A stretch of 64,000 bases of DNA from Lathyrus oleraceus (Eukaryota; Streptophyta; Magnoliopsida; Fabales; Fabaceae): the NCBI RefSeq assembly GCF_024323335.1, contig NC_066581.1:223949039-224013038 (forward strand). The letters run 5' to 3'. Shown in pieces: positions 25,939 through 36,057 of this stretch (positions are counted from its first letter, which is position 1; every line of letters begins with the position of its first letter). The position numbers and the translations under genes are program-made. The notes beneath the pieces were generated by a model, which did not search any database, was not told the DNA's origin, and saw nothing but the letters and a program-made list of their open reading frames with translations.

Positions 25939-26768
25939 TGAAATTCTAGTTAACAGACTATCGATGTCACACAGGATGTTATGACATCCGATTCTGCGCA
26001 GACTGGAATGTATACAACAGGTAAATGTAAGTGCAGTAAATAACACAAGGAATTGTTTACCCAGTTCGGTGACAAACACACCTACGTCTGGGGGCTACCA
26101 AGCCAGGGAGGAAATCCACTATTAGTAGTATTAATTCAGACCTTAAACCAACTGTTTAATCCTATCACTTAATAGCTACCCAATGCAATTTCAATCTTAA
26201 ACTAAGACCAGAGTTCCTACTCACTCCCCCTCAATCACCACAGTGATTACAACCTTTAATTGGATTAAAGTTAATGACGAAGTTACACTTCAAACAACTC
26301 TTGATTGTGCTTAACAGCTTTAATCAAGATAGACAGCACTCACGCTTAAAAGCTTAGAGTGACACAACACTTACAACTCAATAAACACCCTAGTCCAATG
26401 CAATCATCTAGGTGATAATTGCTTGGCTCACAAGTTAAACCTAATACAAGACACAAACAAAAATACAGCAGTGGAGATGGTACAATGAATGTTTCATGCT
26501 TAAAACCCCTGAATTGCTGAAAGTAGGATTGCCATCCTTTTATATTGCAGCACTTGGGCTTTGTACTTGTATTTCCTAAAATTAAGGTTAAGCAAGTTAA
26601 CCTAATTTCCACATATTAGGGTGCTAACAAATAGGTTATTTGTTAGGTCCATTAATTGTAGTTTAGTTGTTAGTTTCCTGGATTTTAGCTCAGCTGTTGG
26701 ATTCCTGAAAAATAGCCTGAGAAAAATACTGAAACAGAAAAACTAACTAGCCTACACTTTAGCATATG
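25939..26768 (-). repeat. 5' LTR of the copia element, truncated
   Basis: It matches 13934 onward at about 97% by eye and includes the TATA box at 26536-26544. It stops at AGCATATG, where element B begins. The remaining ~580 bp of the LTR, with the U3 array, are not found downstream in this window. Confidence 0.85.
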
Positions 26769-26906
26769 TGTAATACCCCAAAATTTACCCTTCATTTTTC
26801 CTGGAAGCATACGCTTTACACCTCATGCATGCATTCATTTTTAGGTCATTTAACATTAGATACATTGCATTTCATCATGTCAATCAGAATTAGATCCAAG
26901 AAATTT

Positions 26907-27008
26907 AAAAAAAAAAAGAGAAAAAAAAGAAAACGAAAAAAAAAACGAAAAAAAAAGAAGTTAAAAATAAATAAATAAATAAAATTAATTAAATAAATAA
27001 ATAAAATA
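26907..27008 (+). repeat. Poly(dA)-rich tract upstream of the LTR TATA box
   Basis: Runs of A with G or CG interruptions change into AAAT repeats. The same position holds such a tract in both LTRs of B and C and in the D LTR, with very different lengths. It may exclude nucleosomes near the promoter; length variation is also typical of slippage. Confidence 0.75.
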
Positions 27009-27069
27009 TAACAAATTTTTTTGGACTTGGGTCTCCCTCATTTGAGCCCACTACCCACAAAAATCAGTC

Positions 27070-27077
27070 TATAAATA
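27070..27077 (+). promoter_or_regulatory. TATA box of element B 5' LTR
   Basis: TATAAATA stands in a conserved context (CAGTCTATAAATACTGAAG). Copies occur at 38035-38042 (B 3' LTR), 40948-40955 and 50929-50936 (C, minus strand) and near 60254 (D). Confidence 0.75.
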
Positions 27078-28021
27078 CTGAAGTTTCAGTAGAGGAAAAA
27101 CACACTTGGAGTTACACTGGGAGATTCACTGGAGAAAGATTTTGAGAGAAGGAAACCTAGGAACTACTCTGCAGCGACCTTCAGGCAGCGACCTTCACTT
27201 CGCCTCACACAAACCCTAGTATTACTTTGCAGATCCGGCCGTACCATTCAATCTTAATCAATCTCTCCAATTAGGTTTGCCATATATCCATCATCTTTAT
27301 GCCTTTAATTTGAATGCTCTAAATGTATGAGGTATTATGGGTGAATTTGATACCCTTTTGATGCATGTGTTTGACAAGAGGTTTAGGCCTCCTACCCTTG
27401 ATTGCTTTTTGTGAGCTTTTTGTGAATTTTGATGGAATTATTCATGTGGTTACATTTTGATTTAGGGGCAACTCTGGGTTACCCTATTTTGTTTCTCTAA
27501 CCTGTCTTTATGTTGCCATGGCATTGTTTTCCCTGGATTTCACCTTGTTTGTCTAACCTTTATGTTGAGTTTTCGTGAGGGCTCACATACTCTTGCAGGG
27601 ATACCATCCGGAGGTTTATCCTGATTAATCGTATTGACTGATTTTCTTTGATGGTCTAGCTGGAGAGATCTCAGGGTTGCTAATCCTTTAATTGCTGTAA
27701 CTTCGGATCTTTATCCGTGTGGTAATTTTTTCCTTTTCTCGTACTTTATCGCTTTCTTAGCTGGAAGACCTCGATAGGAGGCAATGTTTGAGCCCCTTGG
27801 TGGCATTTTACTTTGAGATACATGTTTTGTGTTTGTATTCATATCCCCACATGTAGCGCGGTTCCTTCGTCAAGGACTGCCTGTTTGCCCTCGAGCATCC
27901 CAAACCCTAAAACCCAAAGCAACACGTTTACTCCTTCTACTACAGGCGAGTAAGTCTCCAAAGGTCGAGCATCCGGTAGATTGCGTAGTGACGTTGCTCG
28001 TCCAAAACCCAATCCATAACC

Positions 28022-28105
28022 CCGTAGTTAGCCGAACTACGGCTTGCTCTGATTCTCATTCCAGATGAGATACGTAGGCATAAGACGCGATGTCTTAGCG
28101 AGCAC
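28022..28105 (+). promoter_or_regulatory. R/U5 two-hairpin module 1 (B 5' LTR)
   Basis: Three perfect stems follow each other: CCGTAGTT/AACTACGG (28022-28029 with 28035-28042), TCTCAT/ATGAGA (28054-28059 with 28065-28070), then linker TACGTAGGCA and TAAGAC/GTCTTA (28081-28086 with 28092-28097) with loop GCGAT, followed by GCGAGCAC. The same order occurs in all other complete LTR ends of the window. The function is unknown. Confidence 0.75.
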
Positions 28106-28127
28106 ACATCCCCTAACCCATAGGTCA

Positions 28128-28199
28128 GCCGAGCTACGAAGACTCTGATTCTCATATTCAGATGAGATACGTATGCAGTGGATGCGACATCCGCGCGAG
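28128..28199 (+). promoter_or_regulatory. R/U5 two-hairpin module 2 (B 5' LTR)
   Basis: This is a diverged second copy: CGAGCTACG, then TCTCAT (28150-28155) with ATGAGA (28162-28167), linker TACGTATGCA, then GGATG (28080+100=28180-28184) with CATCC (28188-28192) around CGA, then GCGAGTC. The second stem has a different sequence from module 1 but stays paired. Confidence 0.7.
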
Positions 28200-28506
28200 T
28201 CATTTCTCTTAACCTTTTTAGTAAATAAACACATTAGGTAAACCCACACCCTTTAGACGAAAACCACAAAAGTGGATCCCGTAGAGTACTACGGATGCGT
28301 AGGGGTGCTAATACCTTCCCTTCGCATAACCGACTCCCGAACCCCAGATTTGGTTGCGAGACCCCGTCTTGTCCTTTCCTTTTTCAGGTTTACTTCGAGC
28401 GTTTCCTTTCCCTCCTTTGGGATGAATAACGCACGGTGGCGACTCTCCTGTCTTTTTCTTTCGCCAGTTGTTTTTTCGCGCACTGTATTTTTCAGGTTGC
28501 GACAGC

Positions 28507-28524
28507 TGGCGACTCCACTGGGGA
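28507..28524 (+). other. Primer-binding site of element B, tRNA-Arg
   Basis: TGGCGACTCCACTGGGGA starts two bases after the LTR and differs at one position from the complement of the plant tRNA-Arg (ACG) 3' end. Confidence 0.85.
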
Positions 28525-29589
28525 CAAAAGAAGTTGACCTCTTGCTGGTCCATCTTCCCTAAGCGAGTCCCTCCTAGCTTTTGTGATTTCTTGTTCATTG
28601 GGTGTTCATGCTTTTGTACATTCATTTGCTGTATCTGTTGGAGTTGTTGTTTGTTTGTTGGGATGGGATGTTCTACGAGAGATAAGCCCATTACCCAGGC
28701 TTGAGTGTACACACAGGTTTTAGAGTGGATGATCATGAGGCTTGCGTGGCATGTTGCTACGTTAAGTCGTTCGTGAAGAACCACACCCAGACGAGGTTTC
28801 TCTTGGATATATTATGTCCTACGGATGTTCCGTAACGACATGATGTTCCTTTAGAAATCGTCGACTCTAGTGACCATTTCCCGAGAACTCAGTCGAGGCC
28901 TCTCCTCCGAGACGTGATTATGTTAGCTCTGGTGGGCGCATTCTCGCTGATCAATCCGAGGACCCCGAGACTGGGAACTTGCTTTAGGATGTCCTGTTGA
29001 GGGGAGTCAGTGGAGGTCTTTTATCCCGTAATAATGCCAAACCTTCAGTGGTAAACGTATTATTCGCGACTGAAGGGCTGAAGTTGACGAACTTCTGTTC
29101 TTAGAACCTACCAGTGAGGGGCGGGCTAAATTCAGGAAACCTTAACCTCCAACCAACCCGGTTTTCTGGAGCAGAGCTTTGATCTTGTATTATATTCCTC
29201 AGTGGTTTTCTCTTCAGACAGTGCAACCTGACAGATGTTCAAGCAGATACAGCAATCCTGATTGACATGCCACTACATTGCATTCACATCATCACATCAT
29301 TTGCATTCATATCATTTAACACATGTTTATCCTTTTCAAGGGGGTTTAAATCTTCTTCTTGATTCTAGTCGGGGTTTTCTTCTTACACTGTTTATCAAAT
29401 GTGAGACTGGAATCAAGGGGGTAGAATACCTTTTGGATTTGATAAACATGTCATTGCATTTGCATATCCATAGCATGTCTTGCATAACAGGTACCGCTGC
29501 AGTGTTCTCATATTGTTTGGTGTCCCACTAGCAGGATAGCTGACTCAGGCATTCACCGATACGGTACCCGAAGGAATCAACAGAGAGTG
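28525..29589 (+). other. Leader of element B
   Basis: No ORF is convincing. The first ~100 bp and the part from about 29215 match the leaders of C and D. The block from about 28630 to 29215 does not, apart from a short ACCACACCCAGACGAG motif (about 28780) that has relatives in the A and G leaders. Confidence 0.65.
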
Positions 29590-31613
29590 ATGGAGAGCCT
29601 ACAAGCAGAGCTCTCCGAGATGAAGATTCGCATGAATCAATTCATGGATTTGGTTCAAGGGGTGGCTCAAGGACAGCAGGAGCTTAGATTGTTGGTACAG
29701 AGGGATCCCCCTATTACTCAACCGGAGACGTTGGTTGATCCTCCAGCTGGAGAGGCTAATGGTCCCAATGGACCGGGGCCTATCCCGATCCCACATGTCA
29801 ACCTAGATCAACAACCCATTCAGGATGGTCAGGATGATCAGTTCCCCTTGCTTCAGGAAGACTTTGGCATGGACCCCATGTTTAGAAGATTGGAAGAGAG
29901 GTTGAAAGCCGCGGAAGGACAGAATCTTCTGGGAGTAGATGTTGCTGACTTGGGGCTGGTCCCAGGTGTGAGAGTGCCACCGAAATTCAAGGTCCCGATA
30001 TTTGACAAATACCATGGCAGCTCTTGCCCCAAAACTCACGTGCAAGCCTATTTCCCTAAAATGGTTGCATACTCTGATGACGAGAAGCTACTTATGTACT
30101 TCTTCCAGGATAGCCTAGCTGGGGCATCCTTGGAATGGTATATGAGGCTGGACAGAGCCCACATCCGTTGTTGGAGGGATTTGGCAGAGGCTTTCGTGAA
30201 GCAGTATCAGTATAATGCAGACATGGCTCCGGACAAAACTCAACTTCAGAATCTGTCTCTTAAAAGCAATGAGTGCTTTAGGGAATACGCTCAACGCTGG
30301 AGGGAGATAGCTTCCCGTGTTCAGCCTTCTATGTTGGAAAAGGAAATGGCCAACATGTTCATGAATACGCTGCCTGGACCTTACTTGGAGCGTCTGGTAG
30401 GTTGCAATGCTTCCAACTTTGCTGATGTGGTCTCTACTGGAGAAAGGGTGGAGAATTACCTAAAGACCTATAAGAGCCAGAGTGGAGGTGGATCCTCATC
30501 AGGGGTGAAGAAGCCGTTCATTCAGGGACAGAAGAGGAGAGAAGGGGATGCAAATGCCATATCTTCTTATCAGAACAGGGATAACCGGAGGAGTAATTTT
30601 CAGAATTATCATCAGTAACCGTATATTGCGGCTGTGACCATTCCAGCTGCAGCGCCACTACAACAACAACAATCACAACGTCAACCAACTCAGTATCAAT
30701 AGCAGCAGCAACCGGGTAACCGACCCGCTTATCAACAGAGGCAAAGGATGATGGACCGGCGTTTCGACACCCTTCCAATGTCGTACGCTCAGTTGCTTTC
30801 TAGTCTTCAACAACTACAACTTGTGCAACTGCGCACTCTGGCTCCTCCTGTTGGTAGACTTCCGGTGGGTTACGACGCTAACGCTAGGTGTAGCTTCCAC
30901 TCTGGGGCACCTGGCCACAATATTGAGAATTGCAAAGCTTTTAAGCACGTAGTTCAGGACCTCATAGATTCAAAGGCCATCGACCTTGCACCGGCTCCGA
31001 ATGTCGTTAACAATCCCATGCCCCAGCATGGTGGTGCGAACGTTAACATGATAGAGGGAAAAGCCAAGTCCATTAAGGATGTGTTGAAGTTGAAGACTCC
31101 ATTGTTGGATATCAAAGGATGCTTGCTGAAGGCCGATGTTTTCCCCGGTTGTGGGAAGGATTGTTTGGATTGTGCCACTCAGAGTGGAGGTTGTTTGAAG
31201 CTACAGCAGGGTATCCAGGCCTTGCTCGACAAAGGTATCCTCCAGGTTGAAGATTTGTCTGTCCAAGAGTCTGTGAAAGAGGTTAAAGCGGGTGCCTCTA
31301 TCTCATCCTTTAAGCAGGCACAGGCCGTGGTGGATTCAGGTGCTGCTCCCGGTTGGGGGCGTCTGTTGGAATTACCAGTGAAAGAAGATAAGTTCGGGAT
31401 TGGGTATCAGCCAGTTTTGACTTCTACAACACTTCAGGGGCCGATCACTTTCTCCAGTGCTGGCATCATTCACTATGGTCAAGTCTCTGCAGTCAACGAA
31501 GAAGATGGGGATAGTGATTGTGACATTGACAACTGGGTGCGTCCGAGGATCCCGGGTGAAGTCATCAACAATTGGTCTTCTGAAGAGATTATCCAAGTCA
31601 CTCTTCTTGAAGA
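29590..31613 (+). pseudogene. gag of element B (protease segment absent)
   Basis: From ATG 29590 the frame starts with a coiled coil (MKIRMNQFMDLVQGV) and contains the Gag core: PPKFKVPIFDKYHG, SLEWYMRL, EAFVKQYQYNADMAP, FREYAQRWREIA. Two stops lie in the Gln-rich linker (TAA 30616, TAG 30700), each one C-to-T change from a Gln codon. The same frame then carries a knuckle, CSFHSGAPGHNIENC (C-x2-H-x5-H-x4-C), and a conserved segment (KTPLLDIKGCLLKAD). No D-T-G-S protease motif exists: relative to element A, the whole pro domain is missing in frame between LSVQES and VKEVKAG. The frame ends at a splice donor. Confidence 0.85.
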
Positions 31614-31862
31614 GTAATTTTCTTTGTTTATTCATGCATATCCAAGTCTTACGTTCCGCCCAGGGCGTAATGACTCATTGTAGGGCCCGTCTATGTGACA
31701 CTTGCATTTTTATCATAAATAAAGGACGTATTTTTGCACTCAAATATTTCGTTCCCTGTCTTTCTATTTTTGCAGTTTTTCAAAATAAAAAAAAAATGGC
31801 AATGTTTTGTTTAGTTTTCACTTCTTGTTCGCACTCATAAGCACATACCATCACTCATGCAG
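31614..31862 (+). other. Intron between gag and pol (element B), 249 bp
   Basis: The donor GTAATT overlaps the gag stop codon (GAGTAA), and the acceptor CTCATGCAG ends at 31862. Removal joins GA of the last gag codon to A of the pol exon, giving Glu and continuing in the pol frame (CTSPDPIDNG). The phase fits exactly, and the same arrangement is in C and D. Retention stops translation after gag, so splicing would set the gag to gag-pol ratio. Confidence 0.8.
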
Positions 31863-34800
31863 ATGCACATCACCGGATCCTATTGATAACGGTTCTGCTA
31901 TGGCTCGCTTCGACTTTGAAAATCCAATCTTTCAAGCTGAAGAAGAGGGTGATGAAGACTGTGAACTCCCTGAAGAGCTTACCAGGTTATTAAAACAAGA
32001 GGAAAGGGTTATTCAACCGCATCAAGAGTCTGTTGAAGTGATTAATCTCGGCACCGAGGACGCCAAGAGAGAAATCAAGATAGGGGCTGCTTTAGAAGAC
32101 AATGTGAAGAAAGGGCTGATTGAATTGCTGCAAGAATACGTTGACATCTTCGCCTGGTCTTATCAGGACATGCCTGGGTTGGACACAGACATCATGGTAC
32201 ACCGCTTGCCTCTCAAAGAAGGTTGTCCTCCGGTCAAGCAGAAGCTCAGAAGAACAAGACCAGAGATGGCTGTCAAGATAAAGGAAGAAGTGCAAAAGCA
32301 GTTGGATGCAGGGTTTCTAGCTGTCACCAATTATCCGCCATGGGTTGCAAACATCGTCCCAGTACCTAAGAAGGATGGAAAGGTATGGATGTGTGTCGAC
32401 TACCGGGATCTGAACAGAGCTAGCCCTAAAGATGATTTCCCATTACCTCACATCGATGTTTTGGTGGATAATACAGCTCAATTCTCGGTATTCTCCTTCA
32501 TGGATGGCTTTTCTGGCTATAACCAAATCAAGATGGCACCAGAAGACATGGAAAAGACAACTTTCATAACCCCATGGGGCACCTTCTGCTACAAGGTGAT
32601 GCCGTTTGGTCTGAAAAATGTCGGAGCAACATATCAACGAGCTATGGTAACTCTGTTCCATGATATGATTCATCATGAAATAGAGGTTTATGTGGATGAT
32701 ATGATTGCCAAATCTCAGACAGAAGAAGAACATTTGGTGAATTTGCAGAAACTGTTTGAGCGTTTGAGGAAATTCAAACTGAGACTTAACCCGAACAAGT
32801 GCACTTTCGGGGTGAGATCGGGAAAATTGCTGGGTTTTATCGTTAGCGGAAAAGGGATTGAGGTGGATCCCGACAAAGTAAAAGCGATACAGGAAATGCC
32901 AGAGCCAAGAACAGAGAAGCAAGTCCGTAGTTTCTTAGGGAGGTTGAACTACATTGCAAGGTTCATCTCTCACCTAACAACCACGTGTGAGCCAATTTTC
33001 AAATTGCTGAGGAAAGATCAGGCTATCAGGTGGAATGAAGATTGTCAAAGGGATTTCGAGAAGATAAAAGAGTATCTACAGAAACCTCCGATCCTTATAC
33101 CTCCAGTTCCTAGGAGACCTCTGATAATGTACCTATCAGTGACTGAGAACTCGATGGGGTGTGTATTGGGACAGCATGACGAGTCTGGTCGAAAAGAGCA
33201 TGCCATATACTACCTTAGCAAAAAGTTTACCGACTGTGAATTCAAATATTCGCAGCTTGAGAAAACTTGTTGTGCTTTGGCCTGGGCTGCTCGCCGACTA
33301 AGGCAGTATATGTTGAACCATACTACCTTGTTGATTTCTAAGATGGATCCAGTGAAATACATATTCGAGAAGCCAGCTCTCACCGGAAGGGTCGCTCGTT
33401 GGCAAATGATTTTAACAGAGTATGATATTCAGTACACGTCACAGAAGGCCATCAAAGGTAGTATTCTGTCAGACTACCTTGCCGAGCAGCCGATTGATGA
33501 GTATGAGCCGATGAAGTTTGAATTCCCTGATGAAGACATCATGTTCCTCAAGATGAAAGACTGTGAAGAGCCAGTTGTTGAGGAGGGACCTGATCCAAAC
33601 GAAAAGTGGACTTTGTTGTTTGATGGGGCTGTCAATGCTAGAGGAAGTGGAATTGGTGTTGTCATTACAACTCCGAAAGGTGCCCACATACCTTTCACCG
33701 CTCGTTTGACTTTTGAGTGCACAAATAATGAAGCTGAGTACGAGGCCTGTATCTTGGGTATTGAGCAAGCCATTGATTTAAGAATCAAGACTTTGGACAT
33801 CTTCGGAGATTCAGCTCTGGTGATCAATCAAGTGAATGGTGATTGAAATACTCTCCAGCCCACTCTGGTCCCCTACAGAGACTACACGAGCAGACTGTTG
33901 ACTTTCTTCACAACAGTAAAATTGTATCATATACCTCGTGATGAGAACCAGATGGCAGACGCACTTGCTACTCTATCCTCCATGATCAAGGTAATTCGCT
34001 GGAACCATGCTCCCAGGATCGATGTGATGCGCCTTGACAGGGCCGCATATGTGTTTGCTGCTGAACTGGTAGTCGATGACAAGCCCTGGTATCACGATAT
34101 CAAGTGCTTTCTGAAGAATCAAGAGTACCCTGCAGGGGCATCCAACAATGACAAAAAGACTTTGAGAAGATTGGCAGGCAGTTTCTTCTTGAACAAAGAC
34201 GATGTGCTGTATAAGAGGAACTTCGACATGGTTTTGCTCAGATGCGTGGACAGACACGAGGCGAACATGTTAATGCAGGAAGTTCATGAAGGTTCCTTCG
34301 GTACTCATGCCGGCGGACATGCAATGGCTAAGAAATTGTTGAGAGCGGGTTATTATTGGATGACCATGGAGTCAGATTGCTTCAAATATGCTCGGAAGTG
34401 TCATAAATGCCAGATTTATGCTGATAAGGTGCATGTACCGCCAAATCCTCTGAATGTGATGTCTTCGCCGTGGCCGTTTTCTATGTGGGGCATTGACATG
34501 ATTGGAAAGATTGAGCCGACTGCTTCCAATGGGCATCGCTTCATCCTTGTTGCCATCGACTATTTCACCAAGTGGGTCGAGGCAGCATCGTTCGCGAATG
34601 TCACCAGACATGTGGTTGCCCGTTTCATCAAGAAAGAAATCATTTGTCGCTATGGGATTCCCGAAAGAATCATTACTGATAATGGTTCTAATCTCAACAA
34701 CAAAATGATGAAGGAGTTGTGTCAGAACTTCAACATTCAGCATCACAATTCTTCCCCTTACCGCCCTAAGATGAACGGCGCTGTTGAGGCGGCAAATAAG

Positions 34801-35334
34801 AACATAAAGAAGATTGTGCAGAAGATGGTCGTCACGTACAGAGATTGGCATGAGATGCTACCTTTCGCCTTGCATGGGTACCGCACTTCAGTACGTACAT
34901 CGACCGGGGCAACCCCTTACTCCCTGGTGTATGGTATGGAAGCAGTCCTACCTGTTGAAGTGGAGATTCCTTCTCTAAGAGTCTTGTTGGATGTCAAGTT
35001 AGACGAAGCCGAATGGATTCGGACAAGGTTCAATGAGTTGAGTCTTATCGAAGAGAAGCGAATGGCAGCCATTTGTCATGGGCAGTTGTATCAGAGTCGG
35101 ATGAAGAGAGCCTTTGATCAGAAAGTGCGTCCTCGTTGTTTCCAAGTCGGAGATTTAGTGTTGAAAAGGATCCTTCCTCCTCAGACAGATCACAGAGGCA
35201 AGTGGACTCCTCTATGATGGACCGTATATTGTCACCTAGGTTTTTGATGGTGGGGCCTTAATGCTTGCAACTATGGATGGTGAAAACTTCACTTCCCCTG
35301 TGAACTCAGACGCAATTAAAAAATACTTCGCATA
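31863..35334 (+). pseudogene. pol of element B (RT, RNase H, aRNH, integrase), broken
   Basis: RT includes MCVDYRDLNRASPKDDFPLP, the FMDGFSGYNQI block and the YVDD catalytic motif (nt 32689-32700). A Ty3-type RNase H follows (HAIYYLSKKFTD), then a second, archaeal-like RNase H (LLFDGAVNARGSG, CTNNEAEYEA, GDSALVINQV), a mark of the Tat lineage. Integrase has an HHCC finger (HEGSFGTHAGGHAM...CHKCQIY), D in GIDMIG, D in TDNGS and E in GAVEAANKN. Disabling changes: TGG to TGA at 33844 after QVNGD, a 2-nt deletion near 35212 and a stop in the C-terminal end. Compared with C it is otherwise almost identical. Confidence 0.9.
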
Positions 35335-35337
35335 AAA

Positions 35338-35553
35338 TAGACCCGCTGGACAGTAAAAAGAATAGTCCAGGCAAAAATGGGCATCCCGACGAACCAAGAA
35401 AATGAAAAGGTTCGGGCAAAAATTAGGGATTAAAAATGAAAAGATCGTACACCCGGTAAGTTGAAAACCTGAAAAGGCAACTTAGGCAAAAATGGGTATC
35501 CCGGTGGATTGAAAACCCGAAAAGGGCGATCCAGGCAAAAGTTAGGGATTAAG
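35338..35553 (+). repeat. Array of four A-loop hairpins after pol (B)
   Basis: Four short stems with A-rich loops follow pol: GGAC/GTCC (35348-35368), GAACC/GGTTC (35391-35413), TAAGTTG/CAACTTA (35457-35484) and GGATTG/CGATCC (35506-35532) with inner CCC-GAAAA-GGG. Each is followed by GGCAAAA. The same four stems occur in C and D, where most differences fall in loops. Confidence 0.75.
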
Positions 35554-36057
35554 CGAATGACTGCGTTCTGAGTTAGTTCTGAATCTCATCTCATGTCGAT
35601 GACGGGAAATTTTCGAAAGGTAGGAAACAGTCCAATCACCTTTTCAGAAGGCTGATCATCTAGAGGATCTTGAAGACGAGCAAGTCATAGCAGAATTGGA
35701 ACCCAATAGAAATCCATTTCACATTGCCATTAGATTAATTTCTGTTTTTATCTTTTGTGCGATTACCTCTTTCCAGGGATTGTTTCCTGATGTAAATGCC
35801 TATTCAGAGGCCATTCAATCAATAAAATCATGTTATTCAGTATATCTCTGTTTTCATTTTCATTTTACTGTTTTGTTTGCAAAAATGACGTCCGAATTTT
35901 TGATAAACATTGCATCATGACACATAAGGGCTTTACAGGTACATGCTTAATAAACATTTAAAATTGCTGTAAATTTTAAGTGCTTTGGATCGCCTATTCA
36001 GAACAGATACCCTCGGGGCATTTCCTTAAAATCCCCTGCAGATGACCGTGAATATCT

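Larger units (their letters stand above)
13934..26768 (-). mobile_element. SIRE/Maximus-like Ty1/copia retrotransposon
   Basis: The domain order on the minus strand is gag, protease, integrase, RT, RNase H, which defines Ty1/copia. The left (3') LTR is complete. The right (5') LTR is cut at 26768 by element B. The primer site matches initiator tRNA-Met. A probable target duplication, TGTTT (13929-13933), is visible on the left only. By eye the two LTRs differ at about 24 of 830 shared positions, near 3%. The LTR of 1.4 kb and single gag-pol frame fit the SIRE clade. I see no envelope-like ORF after pol. Confidence 0.88.
26769..28504 (+). repeat. 5' LTR of element B (1736 bp)
   Basis: It runs from TGTAATACCCCAAAATTTAC to GGTTGCGACA. 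An A-rich tract (26907-27008) precedes a TATA box, TATAAATA, at 27070-27077, so transcription probably starts near 27100 and R/U5 is about 1.4 kb long. R/U5 contains two hairpin modules, the GGGGTGCTAATACCTTCCC block (about 28302) and GGTGGCGACTCT (28435-28446). Confidence 0.9.

Noticed and set aside
27895..27915. Telomere-like CCCTAAA motifs in the LTRs
   Set aside because: Only one or two units occur, at the same place in each LTR; this is not a telomeric array.
28507..28524. A genuine tRNA-Arg gene or fragment
   Set aside because: Only the 18-base complement of the tRNA 3' end is present, next to an LTR, as expected for a primer site.
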